Shown: positions 16,460 through 24,581 of the stretch, in pieces
Layout: each line of letters starts with the position of its first letter
How positions within the stretch are numbered: the first letter of the stretch is position 1
Assembly (NCBI GenBank): GCA_031276635.1
Contig: JAISMU010000181.1
Span: 1 to 32,749, forward strand
Length of the DNA stretch: 32,749 nt
DNA from: Deltaproteobacteria bacterium
Lineage (GTDB): Bacteria; Desulfobacterota; Desulfarculia; Adiutricales; Adiutricaceae
Reading direction: 5' to 3'
Notes under the pieces: generated by a model
The model's input: only the letters and a program-made list of their open reading frames with translations
What the model was told of the DNA's origin: nothing
The model's database searches: none
Program-made: the position numbers and the translations under genes

Positions 16460-19159
16460 TTGAAAAAAAGAGACCCCCAAGACGATTTGGGCCAACTGGC
16501 CGAGGAGGTTCACTTGACCGAGGCGGATCTGGCCAGACTGGACTCCCTCGACGCCCCAGATTCGACCTCGACCGCGGCTAACTCCCAGGCCAGCCCCTCG
16601 ATGGCCACCCCGGAGTCGGGCCTAAATCCTCCCCCCACCCCGCCTCAAGCCCACCGACGCCGCCTGACGCGCTCCCCGAGCCAAAACGCGGGCGCCGCCG
16701 CCTCAGACCCGGCCCCCAAGCGACGTTTCTGGCCCCGGCTAGCGCGGGCTTGTCTGTGGGGCGGCTCGACCCTGGCGATGGCCGGGCTCACCGTGGCCTT
16801 TTTGGGGTATATCTACCTGGCCCAGGATCTGCCGAGCGTGGAGGGTCTGAAAAACTATCAGCCCAAGACTGTCACCTATTTTTACTCGGTTGATGGCCAG
16901 GTCATCGGGGAGTACAGCCACGAAAGGCGCCTGGTCAAACCCCTGAGCGCTATTCCTCTCATGGTCCGCCAGGCTTTCATCGCCGTGGAGGACGCCAACT
17001 TCTACCAGCACGGCGGGGTCAATCCCCTGGCCATGCTCCGGGCCGCCTACCATAATCTGATCAGCGACCGGCTCCAGGGAGCCTCAACCATTACCCAACA
17101 AGTGGCTCGCTCTTTTTTTCTGTCCCGGGAAAAGAAACTCAAGCGCAAGCTCAAGGAGATCATCCTGGCCTTCCGCCTGGAGGGGACCTTGTCCAAGGAC
17201 GAGATCCTCTATCTTTACCTCAACCAGATCTACCTGGGCCAGGGAGCCTATGGGGTGGCGGCGGCGGCGGAGACTTATTTCGATAAACCCGTCGAGCGTC
17301 TGACTGTGGCTGAGGCGGCCATGCTGGCTGGCATCACCCAGTCCCCCGAGGGCAAAAATCCTCTTCGCCAACCCCAGGAGGCCCGGGCCCGGCAGGTTTA
17401 CGGCTTGAAACGCATGGAGGAAGTCGGTTTCATCACCCCCCAGCAGGGCCAGGCGGCCCTGGGCGAGGTCCTCAACATTGTCGGCGAGCGCCCCAACCCC
17501 AACACCACCGTGGCCCCCTATTTCACGGAGCATGTCCGCCGACTCCTGGCCGAACGACTGGGCGAGGACAGCTTATACAACGACGGCTGGCGCGTCTTTG
17601 TGACCCTGGACACCCGAGCCCAGAAAGCCGCTGACGCCGCCGTGGCTCGCGGTCTTTGGGAATACGCCCGCCGCCGGGGCTTTCCCGGCCCGATTACCCG
17701 CCTGGCCGAGGCCGAGATCCCGGGCTTTCTGGCTAAAATCTCCAAAACCTGGCCCGAAAGCGCTTTGTCCCCGGACCAGCTGTATCAGGCGGTCATCACC
17801 GGAGTCGATAGCCAGGGGTTGGACCTGGCGGTGGGCCCCTACTCCGGGCGGGTTTCCAATAAAGCCGTGGCCTGGATCGGGGCGGCCAAACTGAAAAAAC
17901 TCCAACGCGGCGATGTGGTCTGGGCCCGGCTTGACCCCAATTCCCCGGCCCTGACCCCCGAGCTGGCCACGGCTGAGAGCAAAGCCCAGGCTCTGGCCGC
18001 TCTGACCGCCGGAGCCGCCCCCGCCCGAAACTTTCTGATTGAGAGCCGGACTGAGGTCCAGGCCGCCCTCCTGAGCCTGGACCCGCGCGATGGGGCGGTG
18101 GTGGCCATGGTGGGGGGCCGGGATTTCAAGGAGAGTCAGTTCAACCGGGCCACCCAGAGCCAAAGACAACCCGGCTCCTCCTTTAAACCCATAATCTACG
18201 CGGCCGCTCTGGACAACGGCTTCACCCCGGGCTCGGTTCTAATCGATGGGCCAGTGGTTATTGACGACCAGGGGTCGGGCAAGCGCTGGAAACCGGTCAA
18301 CTCGGATCGCAAGTTTCTGGGCCCCATAACGCTCTACAGCGCCCTGGTGGCCTCCCGGAATCTGGTGTCCATCAAGATCCTGGAGAGAATCGGCTTTGGA
18401 GCTCTCGACAAAACCGCTCATGACCTGGGGATCACCACCCCGCTGCCCCACGCCCCTCCAGTGTCCCTAGGCGCCCACGGCCTCCATATGCCCGAGCTGC
18501 TGGCGGCTTACTCGGCCTTCGCCAACCAGGGGCGCCGCGTTGTCCCCCGGTACATTAACCGGATCGAGGACCGATACGGCCGGGTGGTGGCCACGTTTGA
18601 GCCGGAGTCCGTTGAGGCCATCTCCCCAGGCACGGCCTGCGCGATAACCTGGATGCTCCGAGGGGTGGTGGCTCAGGGCACCGGAACCTCAGTTAAGCCT
18701 CTGGGCCGCCCGGTGGCTGGCAAGACTGGAACCACCAATGACGCCTCAGACGCCTGGTTTGTCGGCTTCACCCCAGAGTTGGCCACCGCTGTCTGGTTGG
18801 GGACCGATGAGCTCAAACCTCGGGCTGTGGGCGAGGTCGGCGGCAAAGCGGCCGGGCCCATTTTTTTGTACTACAATCAAGAGGTTTTAAAAGACAAACC
18901 CATAATCGACTTCCAGGTGCCCCCGGACGCCCAGCTGGCTCCTGGTGGGGCTTTCGGGATCTGCTACAAGGCTGGAACCATTGGTCAGGGGATCTCCGAA
19001 ACCCAGATGACCGCGAGCCTGGAGGAGGATTTTCTGCGGGCCGAGCTTTTAGGCGAGATGGGCTCCCCCGCGAGCCCGACGGGCAGCCAGGCGGGGAGCC
19101 CAACGGGCGCCTCGCCCCCAGAGGAGGCCTTTTTGGAAACAGAGGACGCTGATAGATAG
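16460..19159 (+). CDS. mrcA: Class A penicillin-binding protein, bifunctional transglycosylase/transpeptidase (PBP1A type)
   Basis: 899 residues, starting at TTG 16460 with GGAGAG 7 bp upstream. Polymerises and cross-links peptidoglycan outside the inner membrane. A long Ser/Pro/Ala-rich cytoplasmic tail (residues 1-95) precedes one membrane helix (~97-117). The GT51 transglycosylase follows, with catalytic Glu177 in EDANFYQHGG, GASTITQQVAR and KxKE...LYLNQIYLGQGAYGV. The transpeptidase has the three penicillin-binding motifs: S573-S-F-K576, S632-R-N634 and K755-T-G757 (GKTGTTND). Between them lies an OB-like insert (about 400-500) typical of PBP1A. The C-terminal ~40 residues are Ser/Pro/Gly-rich. 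The long low-complexity N-terminal tail is unusual in length and could bind a cytoplasmic partner. PBP1A is the closest class; PBP1C is unlikely because the KTG-proximal region and OB-like insert fit 1A. Confidence 0.93.
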   Translation: MKKRDPQDDLGQLAEEVHLTEADLARLDSLDAPDSTSTAANSQASPSMATPESGLNPPPTPPQAHRRRLTRSPSQNAGAAASDPAPKRRFWPRLARACLWGGSTLAMAGLTVAFLGYIYLAQDLPSVEGLKNYQPKTVTYFYSVDGQVIGEYSHERRLVKPLSAIPLMVRQAFIAVEDANFYQHGGVNPLAMLRAAYHNLISDRLQGASTITQQVARSFFLSREKKLKRKLKEIILAFRLEGTLSKDEILYLYLNQIYLGQGAYGVAAAAETYFDKPVERLTVAEAAMLAGITQSPEGKNPLRQPQEARARQVYGLKRMEEVGFITPQQGQAALGEVLNIVGERPNPNTTVAPYFTEHVRRLLAERLGEDSLYNDGWRVFVTLDTRAQKAADAAVARGLWEYARRRGFPGPITRLAEAEIPGFLAKISKTWPESALSPDQLYQAVITGVDSQGLDLAVGPYSGRVSNKAVAWIGAAKLKKLQRGDVVWARLDPNSPALTPELATAESKAQALAALTAGAAPARNFLIESRTEVQAALLSLDPRDGAVVAMVGGRDFKESQFNRATQSQRQPGSSFKPIIYAAALDNGFTPGSVLIDGPVVIDDQGSGKRWKPVNSDRKFLGPITLYSALVASRNLVSIKILERIGFGALDKTAHDLGITTPLPHAPPVSLGAHGLHMPELLAAYSAFANQGRRVVPRYINRIEDRYGRVVATFEPESVEAISPGTACAITWMLRGVVAQGTGTSVKPLGRPVAGKTGTTNDASDAWFVGFTPELATAVWLGTDELKPRAVGEVGGKAAGPIFLYYNQEVLKDKPIIDFQVPPDAQLAPGGAFGICYKAGTIGQGISETQMTASLEEDFLRAELLGEMGSPASPTGSQAGSPTGASPPEEAFLETEDADR

Positions 19160-19210
19160 GCCCCCAGACCGGAAAGAGGCGCGCCCTGACAGCATAGCCC
19201 GCCAAAGTCC

Positions 19211-19259
19211 CTCGGGGGCTATTTCCAACCCCACCCCGTTATCAAGGGTGAGCGGTTAC
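19211..19259 (-). mobile_element. Solo IS66-like element end
   Basis: Read on the minus strand from 19259, this stretch starts GTAACCGCTCACCC and continues to GAAATAGCCCCC. It matches the left end of the relic at 25466-25513 over about 50 bp with a 2-bp gap, sharing the exact 12-mer GAAATAGCCCCC and 13 of 14 terminal bases. Inverted repeats beginning GTAA are usual for IS66-family elements. No partner end or transposase gene lies beside it, so it is a scar between the PBP gene and the regulator gene. Confidence 0.5.
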
Positions 19260-19334
19260 ATTCAGGCAAGACGCGAGTTAGGGCTAAGAGAAAAGACTAG
19301 TCAGAGGCGGACCGCTGGCCCGGGTCCATTTTTT

Positions 19335-20276
19335 TCAGGTCTCGGCCAGAACTTTGCCCATATCAGTTATGTCGTAGCCTTTCATGTGCTGGAACTGCTC
19401 CCGGAACTCCCGGGACCGCAGAACGCTCAGGATAGCCTGGACCACCGGGGTGTCAAAGTCCTCCTTGCGGACCACCAGGTCAAACTGCTCGGTCTGAAGC
19501 GGCACAAAGTCCACTCCCTCGACCATGGAGGCGGCCTTCATATCCCCTACCCCCACGTCAGCCTCGCCCCGGCCCACCACGCCGGCCGCGGAAATGTGCG
19601 ACAAAGCTTCCCGCTCATAACCAGGGATGACCCGGCCATTAACCTTGAGGAGGCGCAACTGCTCGTCCAGCAGAACCCGCGAGCCAGCCCCTTTTTCCCG
19701 GTTGATCAGAGTCAAGGAGCCATGACGCAGATCCGCCCAGCTCTGGACCCCCCGAGGATTGCCGGTGGCCACGTACAGCCCCTGGGTTCTTTTGGTGAGG
19801 TGAATGAGCACAGCCGGCACCCCGGGCAAGAGACGCCGAACAAAGGGCACGTTATAACGGTTAGAGTCCCCATCCCAAAGATGGGTGGTGGCCGCCTGGA
19901 CCTCCCCGTAGTATAAGGAAGTCAAACCAGCGTAACTGCCCACGTAAGCCCGCAGGGGCGGGCGGTCAACATCGGTCCGCCGGCCCAGGTAACCGGTCAG
20001 AACGTCCAGCATGGAATCCTTGCCGCAGATGATGAACCCGCTTTCCGAGGTGGGCCCCTCATACTTGGCCCCGGTCCCGGCCGACTCCTCGGTCTGCCGG
20101 CTGGCCGAGCGAGAGTTGGCGATGTAGGAATCCACGTCAGGCCGGGTGAAGCGCATCTTGCGGCCAACCTTATAATGGTTCAGCTCGCCTCGCTTGACCA
20201 GCTCGTAAACCGTGTTTTTGGCTATGCGCAGGATGTCGGCCACATCCTGCGCGGTCAAAGTCAAATTTTCATCCAT
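19335..20276 (-). CDS. HTH (excisionase-type) regulator with periplasmic-binding-like ligand domain; probable molybdate/tungstate-responsive regulator
   Basis: 313 residues, start at the ATG complementary to 20274-20276, behind a GGGGGTGG site; the frame continues upstream but those residues are unlike the family. Residues ~5-55 are a MerR/excisionase-like DNA-binding domain (LTAQDVADILRIAKNTVYELVKRGELNHYKVGRKMRF). Residues ~95-305 form a PBP-like domain (PF12727 type) related to molybdate-binding proteins: GSYAGLTSLYYGEVQAATTHLWD, NREKGAGSRVLLDEQL, SHISAAGVVGRGEADVGVGD. The gene lies divergent from modA-modB. The same domain pair is described for tungstate-responsive regulators (TunR) of sulfate-reducing Deltaproteobacteria, to my recollection. 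I infer that it senses molybdate or tungstate and controls modAB. It has no signal peptide, so the ligand domain acts in the cytoplasm. Confidence 0.8.
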   Translation of the reverse strand: MDENLTLTAQDVADILRIAKNTVYELVKRGELNHYKVGRKMRFTRPDVDSYIANSRSASRQTEESAGTGAKYEGPTSESGFIICGKDSMLDVLTGYLGRRTDVDRPPLRAYVGSYAGLTSLYYGEVQAATTHLWDGDSNRYNVPFVRRLLPGVPAVLIHLTKRTQGLYVATGNPRGVQSWADLRHGSLTLINREKGAGSRVLLDEQLRLLKVNGRVIPGYEREALSHISAAGVVGRGEADVGVGDMKAASMVEGVDFVPLQTEQFDLVVRKEDFDTPVVQAILSVLRSREFREQFQHMKGYDITDMGKVLAET

Positions 20277-20426
20277 TCCAAAGCCACCCCCTGGAAAAAT
20301 ATCGAAAAAGCCCGGCCCCCAACCTCTGAGCTGACCAGGTTGACCCCCTTGGCTGACTCGCTGGCTGGGCCTGAGCCGCCAGGGCTTGACCAGACTGGCC
20401 CAGGCTCGATTAAGCTCCAACGATCA

Positions 20427-20455
20427 ACTATAATCTTTAACTAAACAAATTTTAA
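20427..20455 (-). promoter_or_regulatory. Candidate promoter for the HTH regulator gene
   Basis: On the minus strand, TTAAAA (20450-20455) and TATAGT (20427-20432) are separated by 17 bp. They match the sigma-70 consensus at four and five positions and lie about 150 bp before the start codon. Confidence 0.3.
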
Positions 20456-20987
20456 CCATAAAGTAGATGAATAAATAAATAATCAGCGGGTTAGTAAAAA
20501 AACAAGTCTCGATTAGAGCTCAATTCTCAAATAAAAAATATATCCTCTAAAAAAGCTATTAAGAAAGAAGGAGCCAACAATTAAGAGGTTTCGCCTCTCG
20601 CGCTGGACCTCGCCGGATCCGGGCTCCCCAGGGCTTGGCCTATAATCAAGGCGTTTGGCCCCGTTCCAGTCCGTCGTTCCTCGCGACTTGAGCGCTCCTC
20701 GCCCGCTTATTTCAACTAAAGATTGGTTCCATTCTTTTTCGCTTTCCCAAGATTAAATTGATTGTAACATATTAAACTTTTGGAAAGAAAGAAAAATTTC
20801 CTAAAAAATAACCGAAGAAACAATCGCCGCTCCACCAATTAACCGTTCTCTGGCCCTTGAAATAAGCCAAAAAAAACTTCCCGGCAAAAAGTTACCCTGC
20901 CCCGCCTCATCTGATTAAGCTCAAGGCCGAACGCCCTTCGGCCAGATCGATTCCAAAATCTTTGACCAGATTTATTAGGGTTTTAGG

Positions 20988-21017
20988 TTGACAATGACGT
21001 TTAAAAATGTATATACT
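20988..21017 (+). promoter_or_regulatory. Promoter of modA
   Basis: A perfect TTGACA (20988-20993) is followed, after an 18-bp spacer, by TATACT (21012-21017, five of six). This is the best sigma-70-type promoter in the window. Transcription would begin near 21024, giving a leader of about 160 nt before modA. The repeats just downstream (21040-21070) are candidate regulator sites. Confidence 0.6.
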
Positions 21018-21185
21018 CAAGCAAACAAGAAATTACGATCGTTTTCATTAGTTTTCGTATTTTTTCGTCATTAAAGCCCGGTCCTATAATTGCTTTAATT
21101 TGAGCTGACAAAACCTATTTAAGATGACTTAAATTCCATTTTCTGCCCTTTTCCCCGGTGACAAACCTTGTTTGTTGGAGGTTAC

Positions 21186-21953
21186 ATGAAAAAAATCGCT
21201 TTGGCCCTGCTGGCCGCCCTTATCCTCACCCTTGGCTTGGGCCTCAACGCTCAGGCTGAGGAATTCCAGGTGGCCGTGGCCGCCAACTTCACCAAACCCG
21301 CTGAGAAAATCGCCCAGGCATTTGAGAAGAAAACCGGGCACAAGGCCATCTTATCCTTTGGCTCCACCGGCAACTTCTATTCCCAGATCAAGCAGGAGGC
21401 TCCCTTCGCGGCTTTCCTGGCCGCTGACTCGGCCACGCCCCAGAAGCTGGAAAATGAAAAACTCATCAAGCCCGGCAGCCGATTCACCTACGCCAAGGGG
21501 GCTCTGGCTCTGTGGTCCAAAACCACTGGATACGTGGACGATAAAGGCGAGGTTTTGAAAAAGAACCAATTCAAAAAACTCGCTGTGGCTGACCCTAAAC
21601 TGGCCCCCTACGGTAAAGCCGCCCATGAGGCTCTGGCCAAGCTAGGCCTGGAGAAGGCGGTTGAGGCCAAGATAGTCACCGGCAACAACATCACCCAGAC
21701 CTTCCAGTTCGCCGAGTCCGGCAACGCCGAGCTGGCTTTCATCGCCTGGTCCCAGGTCTGTCAGGACGGCCAACTGACCTCCGGCTCGGTTTGGAATGTC
21801 CCGGCGGACCTGTACTCACCCATCCTCCAGGATATGGTCATTCTGAAGCCCGGCGAGAATAGCGCGGCGGTCCAGGCCTTCGCTGACTACGTCAAAAGCG
21901 ATCCCGAGGCCCGAAAAATCATCCTTTCTTTTGGATATGAGTTGAGCGAGTAA
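21186..21953 (+). CDS. modA: Molybdate (or tungstate) ABC transporter substrate-binding protein
   Basis: 255 residues with an ATG at 21186 and a TTGGAGG site five bases before it. Residues 1-24 (MKKIALALLAALILTLGLG...AQA) are a signal peptide, so the mature protein is periplasmic. The family blocks are intact: VAVAANFTKPAEKIAQAFEKKTG, SFGSTGNFYSQI, FAAFLAADSATPQKLE, FTYAKGALALWSK, PKLAPYGKAAHEAL, GNNITQTFQFAESGNAELAFIAWSQV. The Ser of SFGSTG and the Asn/Ser of the AANF and GNNITQ segments lie where ModA holds the oxyanion. Specificity for molybdate versus tungstate cannot be decided from these residues by eye. It is followed by modB after 79 bp containing a strong hairpin, and divergent from the putative regulator. 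Confidence 0.93.
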   Translation: MKKIALALLAALILTLGLGLNAQAEEFQVAVAANFTKPAEKIAQAFEKKTGHKAILSFGSTGNFYSQIKQEAPFAAFLAADSATPQKLENEKLIKPGSRFTYAKGALALWSKTTGYVDDKGEVLKKNQFKKLAVADPKLAPYGKAAHEALAKLGLEKAVEAKIVTGNNITQTFQFAESGNAELAFIAWSQVCQDGQLTSGSVWNVPADLYSPILQDMVILKPGENSAAVQAFADYVKSDPEARKIILSFGYELSE

Positions 21954-21965
21954 GCCCGCCCGCCC

Positions 21966-21989
21966 CCCGGCTCCCAGCCGGGAGCCGGG
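21966..21989 (+). terminator. Perfect 10-bp hairpin between modA and modB
   Basis: CCCGGCTCCC-AGCC-GGGAGCCGGG forms a perfect stem with a four-base loop, 12 bp after the modA stop. No T-run follows, so it is not a standard intrinsic terminator. In transporter operons such hairpins often protect the binding-protein mRNA from 3' decay or cause partial termination, which would keep ModA in excess over ModB. Confidence 0.5.
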
Positions 21990-22032
21990 CCCTCAGCCCA
22001 AAATTTCCCAGAAATATTATATAATTCCCCCC

Positions 22033-22731
22033 ATGCTCACCGACGCCGACATAAACGCCATCTGGCTTTCCTTGCGACTAGGGGCGACCACGACCCTCTT
22101 CACCCTCTTGATTGGCGGCCCCCTGGCCTGGTGGCTCAGCCGGGGCGACACCTTCTTCCGCCGACTCATCGGGGCCGTGGTCACCATGCCCCTGGTGCTG
22201 CCACCCACGGTCCTGGGCTTTTACCTCCTGGTCACCCTGGGGCCACTGGGGCCGGTGGGCCAGGCTTTTCGCGCCTTGGGGATTCCGACCCTGCCGTTCA
22301 CCTTCGCCGGGCTGGTCGTGGCCTCGGTCCTGTGCTCCATGCCCTTTGTGGTCCAGCCTCTCCAGAACGCCTTTGAGGCTCTGGGCGAAAGGCCCTTGGA
22401 AGCGGCGGCCACGCTGGGGGCCGGGACCCTGGACGCCTTTTTGACCGTGATCCTGCCCCAGACCCGACCCGCGCTCCTGACCGCCACGGTCATGGCCTTT
22501 GCCCACGCCATTGGCGAGTTCGGGGTGGTCCTGATGATCGGTGGCAATATCCCCAAAGTCACCCGAGTCCTGTCGATGCAAATTTATGTTTATGTGGAAA
22601 ACGGCGAATATGGCCAGGCCCATATCCTGGCCGGTGGGTTGATGGCCTTCGCGGTCCTGACGATGATGGCCATCCAGCTTTTGAACCCCAAAAGAAAAAA
22701 CAAACCCCTAACCGGGCTCACCCGCTGGTAG
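22033..22731 (+). CDS. modB: Molybdate ABC transporter permease
   Basis: 232 residues with five or six hydrophobic helices, for example ~8-32, ~45-70, ~88-108, ~140-165 and ~195-215. The family EAA loop that contacts the ATPase is present: EALGERPLEAAATLGAGTLDAFLTVILPQTRPAL. The motifs LSLRLGATTT near the N-terminus, PLVLPPTVLGFYLL, and AHAIGEFGVVLMIGGNIP are characteristic of ModB. It transports molybdate or tungstate across the inner membrane with ModA. The start ATG at 22033 has a poor ribosome binding site (CCCCCC before it), so translation may depend on coupling or be weak. No modC ATPase gene follows; a possible start of one is at 22839 but breaks off. Confidence 0.93.
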   Translation: MLTDADINAIWLSLRLGATTTLFTLLIGGPLAWWLSRGDTFFRRLIGAVVTMPLVLPPTVLGFYLLVTLGPLGPVGQAFRALGIPTLPFTFAGLVVASVLCSMPFVVQPLQNAFEALGERPLEAAATLGAGTLDAFLTVILPQTRPALLTATVMAFAHAIGEFGVVLMIGGNIPKVTRVLSMQIYVYVENGEYGQAHILAGGLMAFAVLTMMAIQLLNPKRKNKPLTGLTRW

Positions 22732-23486
22732 GTCAAAAGCCAACCGGGGCCTGAGATGAAGGATAAGCCAGGCCTAAGGCGGCTCAAACTTTTTCTGGCC
22801 AACTTGGGGCTCAATTGATCCGGGAAGGAGAGTTGGAATTGAGCGCGGCCACCCGGCCAGCTATTTTAGCTTTAAATGACGCTAAAACAAATTTTTACAT
22901 ATTTAAAAATAAAATATGATATTAAATAATAATATTTTATTTATGTGGTTTATTAGCCTTGATTAAAATAAAATTAGCGTTTTCTCAGGCGACTGATATA
23001 TCCGCCAAACAACATCTATTTATACCTTATAAACTTATCGTCACATAAATATTAGATTAATTATTACTAATAAAATTATAATATTATTTTTTAATTATAT
23101 ATATAAAAAGATAAATTAAACTTTGGTTTATAATTTAACAATATTTATCTTGTTGGTTATTATTTTTTAATGAAAAAAAACTCATCTCGCCAAAACCCGG
23201 TCAGAGAATCTTCGCTTATTTTAAATGTCACCTCAAGATGTTGGGGAAAAATTGACCCTCGCCCGGCTATCTTGGCCGGATCTTAACGCGGAATCTCGGT
23301 CGGCCTCGGCCTGGGAAAATCGGGTTTGGCCCGGCCTCTGGTTAAAAAACGCTTTTCTTTTGGGCAAAAATGATCCAATATACCGGAATATTTTTTTTGC
23401 CTGACGACCGTCCCGAGCCTATCCTTAGATATTTACCCTTTTTTAGGGTCTATTTTAATATTTTTTACCGCCTTTTAGGAGAATCC
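22732..23486. other. Intergenic region with long AT-rich island
   Basis: A good ribosome binding site (GGGAAGGAG, 22822-22830) stands 8 bp before a TTG at 22839, but the frame closes after 26 codons (TGA 22917-22919) as it enters the island. This could be a truncated modC start or chance. From about 22870 to 23180 the sequence is almost pure A/T, with an 11-bp perfect inverted repeat (22907-22917 and 22932-22942). The remainder up to 23486 is mixed. No complete gene is seen. Confidence 0.45.
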
Positions 23487-24497
23487 ATGCGCCAGATCGC
23501 CCTGATTTTTGTCAGCGCTCTTTGTCTGGGGCTGGTCTGGGCGTCGCTGACCCTGGCCCAGACCCCCCCGCCAACCGCGGCCAGCCCTAAACCAGCCGCT
23601 CCCAACCAGGGCGCCCCGAACCCCGCCGCCTCTGACCCGGCCCCGCCGCCGACCAACTATGACCAGGTGGCCCAGGCCATGCTTTACCTGCGCCAGGAAG
23701 CCGAAAAGGGCAATCCCGATTACATGCTGCAATTGGGCCGACAGTATGAGACGGGCGCGTTCCTCACCCGCGATTACAGTCAGGCCCTGGACTGGTACAA
23801 AAAAGCGGCGGCCAAGGGCCTGGGCCTGGCTTACTACCAGGTGGGCATGGCCTATCTCGTCGGACTGGGGGACGCCCCCAATATCAAGCTCGCCTTGGAT
23901 AACCTCCGCCAGGCCTCCAACAAAGGGGTGCCCATGGCCGATTTTCAGCTGGCCATCTTCAGTCTCCGCGGCCAGAACCTGCCCCAGAACATCCCCGAGG
24001 GCCTCAAATACCTCACTAAAGCCGCCACAGCCGGGCTGCCCGTAGCCATCAATCAGCTCGGGGTCATCCATTATAATGGTCTTTGGGGCCAGAAAATCAA
24101 CAAGACCCTGGCCCTGGACTATTTCACCAAGGCCGCGGAGATCGGTTTCCCTGAGGCCATGCGCAACGCTGGCTCCTGCTACTACGTTGGCGATGGTCAG
24201 GCCAAAAACGATGTCCTGGCCCTCAAGTGGTTGACCCTAGCCCGGGATTCTGGCCTCACCCCTGGCGTGTTGGAGCCAATCATCCAGGCCGTCCGGGCGG
24301 ATATGAAGCCAGCCCAAATCGCCCAGGCGGAAAAAGATATTCAGGCCTGGAAAGACCGGGCCACCGCCCAAGCCAGAAACGAAACCCTGGCTCCAGGCTC
24401 CGGCGACCAGAAGGCCAAGGTCAAACCCGCGGCCAAGCCGGCGGCCAAGCCAGCCGCCAAACCGGTCGCCAAACCCAAAAGAAATCGCCGCCGCTAA
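23487..24497 (+). CDS. Exported Sel1-repeat protein, copy 1
   Basis: 336 residues from the ATG at 23487, preceded by AGGAGA; an upstream in-frame ATG at 23370 gives an unlikely N-terminus. Residues 1-25 (MRQIALIFVSALCLGLVWASLTLAQ) form a signal peptide, followed by a Pro/Ala-rich linker. About five Sel1 (TPR-like) repeats run from ~70 to 270: ALDWYKKAAAKG, ALDNLRQASNKG, GLKYLTKAATAG, ALDYFTKAAEIG, ALKWLTLARDSG. The C-terminal 30 residues are a KPAAKPAAKP-type lysine/alanine/proline tail, basic and perhaps binding wall or nucleic acid polymers. Sel1 proteins are scaffolds for protein interaction, often in the periplasm. A paralogue follows 84 bp downstream. Partner unknown. Confidence 0.85.
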   Translation: MRQIALIFVSALCLGLVWASLTLAQTPPPTAASPKPAAPNQGAPNPAASDPAPPPTNYDQVAQAMLYLRQEAEKGNPDYMLQLGRQYETGAFLTRDYSQALDWYKKAAAKGLGLAYYQVGMAYLVGLGDAPNIKLALDNLRQASNKGVPMADFQLAIFSLRGQNLPQNIPEGLKYLTKAATAGLPVAINQLGVIHYNGLWGQKINKTLALDYFTKAAEIGFPEAMRNAGSCYYVGDGQAKNDVLALKWLTLARDSGLTPGVLEPIIQAVRADMKPAQIAQAEKDIQAWKDRATAQARNETLAPGSGDQKAKVKPAAKPAAKPAAKPVAKPKRNRRR

Positions 24498-24581
24498 ATA
24501 GCCGCCAAAAAATATCTCTGAACATCTCAGCCCCCGGGCCGACCAAAACCGGACCGAGGGAGATCTTGTGGAGAGCTCCAT

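Larger units (their letters stand above)
20277..21185. other. Divergent intergenic region between regulator and modA
   Basis: About 900 bp without a gene, carrying promoters in both directions. AT-rich tracts run from 20430 to 20560 and 20720 to 20820. A perfect 7-bp inverted repeat GGCCGAA-CGCCC-TTCGGCC at 20925-20943 sits 45 bp upstream of the modA -35 box and could be an operator or a small hairpin. Downstream of the modA promoter, three near-repeats of TTTTC(G/A)T occur at about 21040-21070. Confidence 0.4.

Noticed and set aside
19248-19916. 222-codon frame on the plus strand opposite the HTH regulator
   Set aside because: It overlaps the regulator antisense; the regulator has clear HTH and ligand-binding blocks, the plus frame has none.
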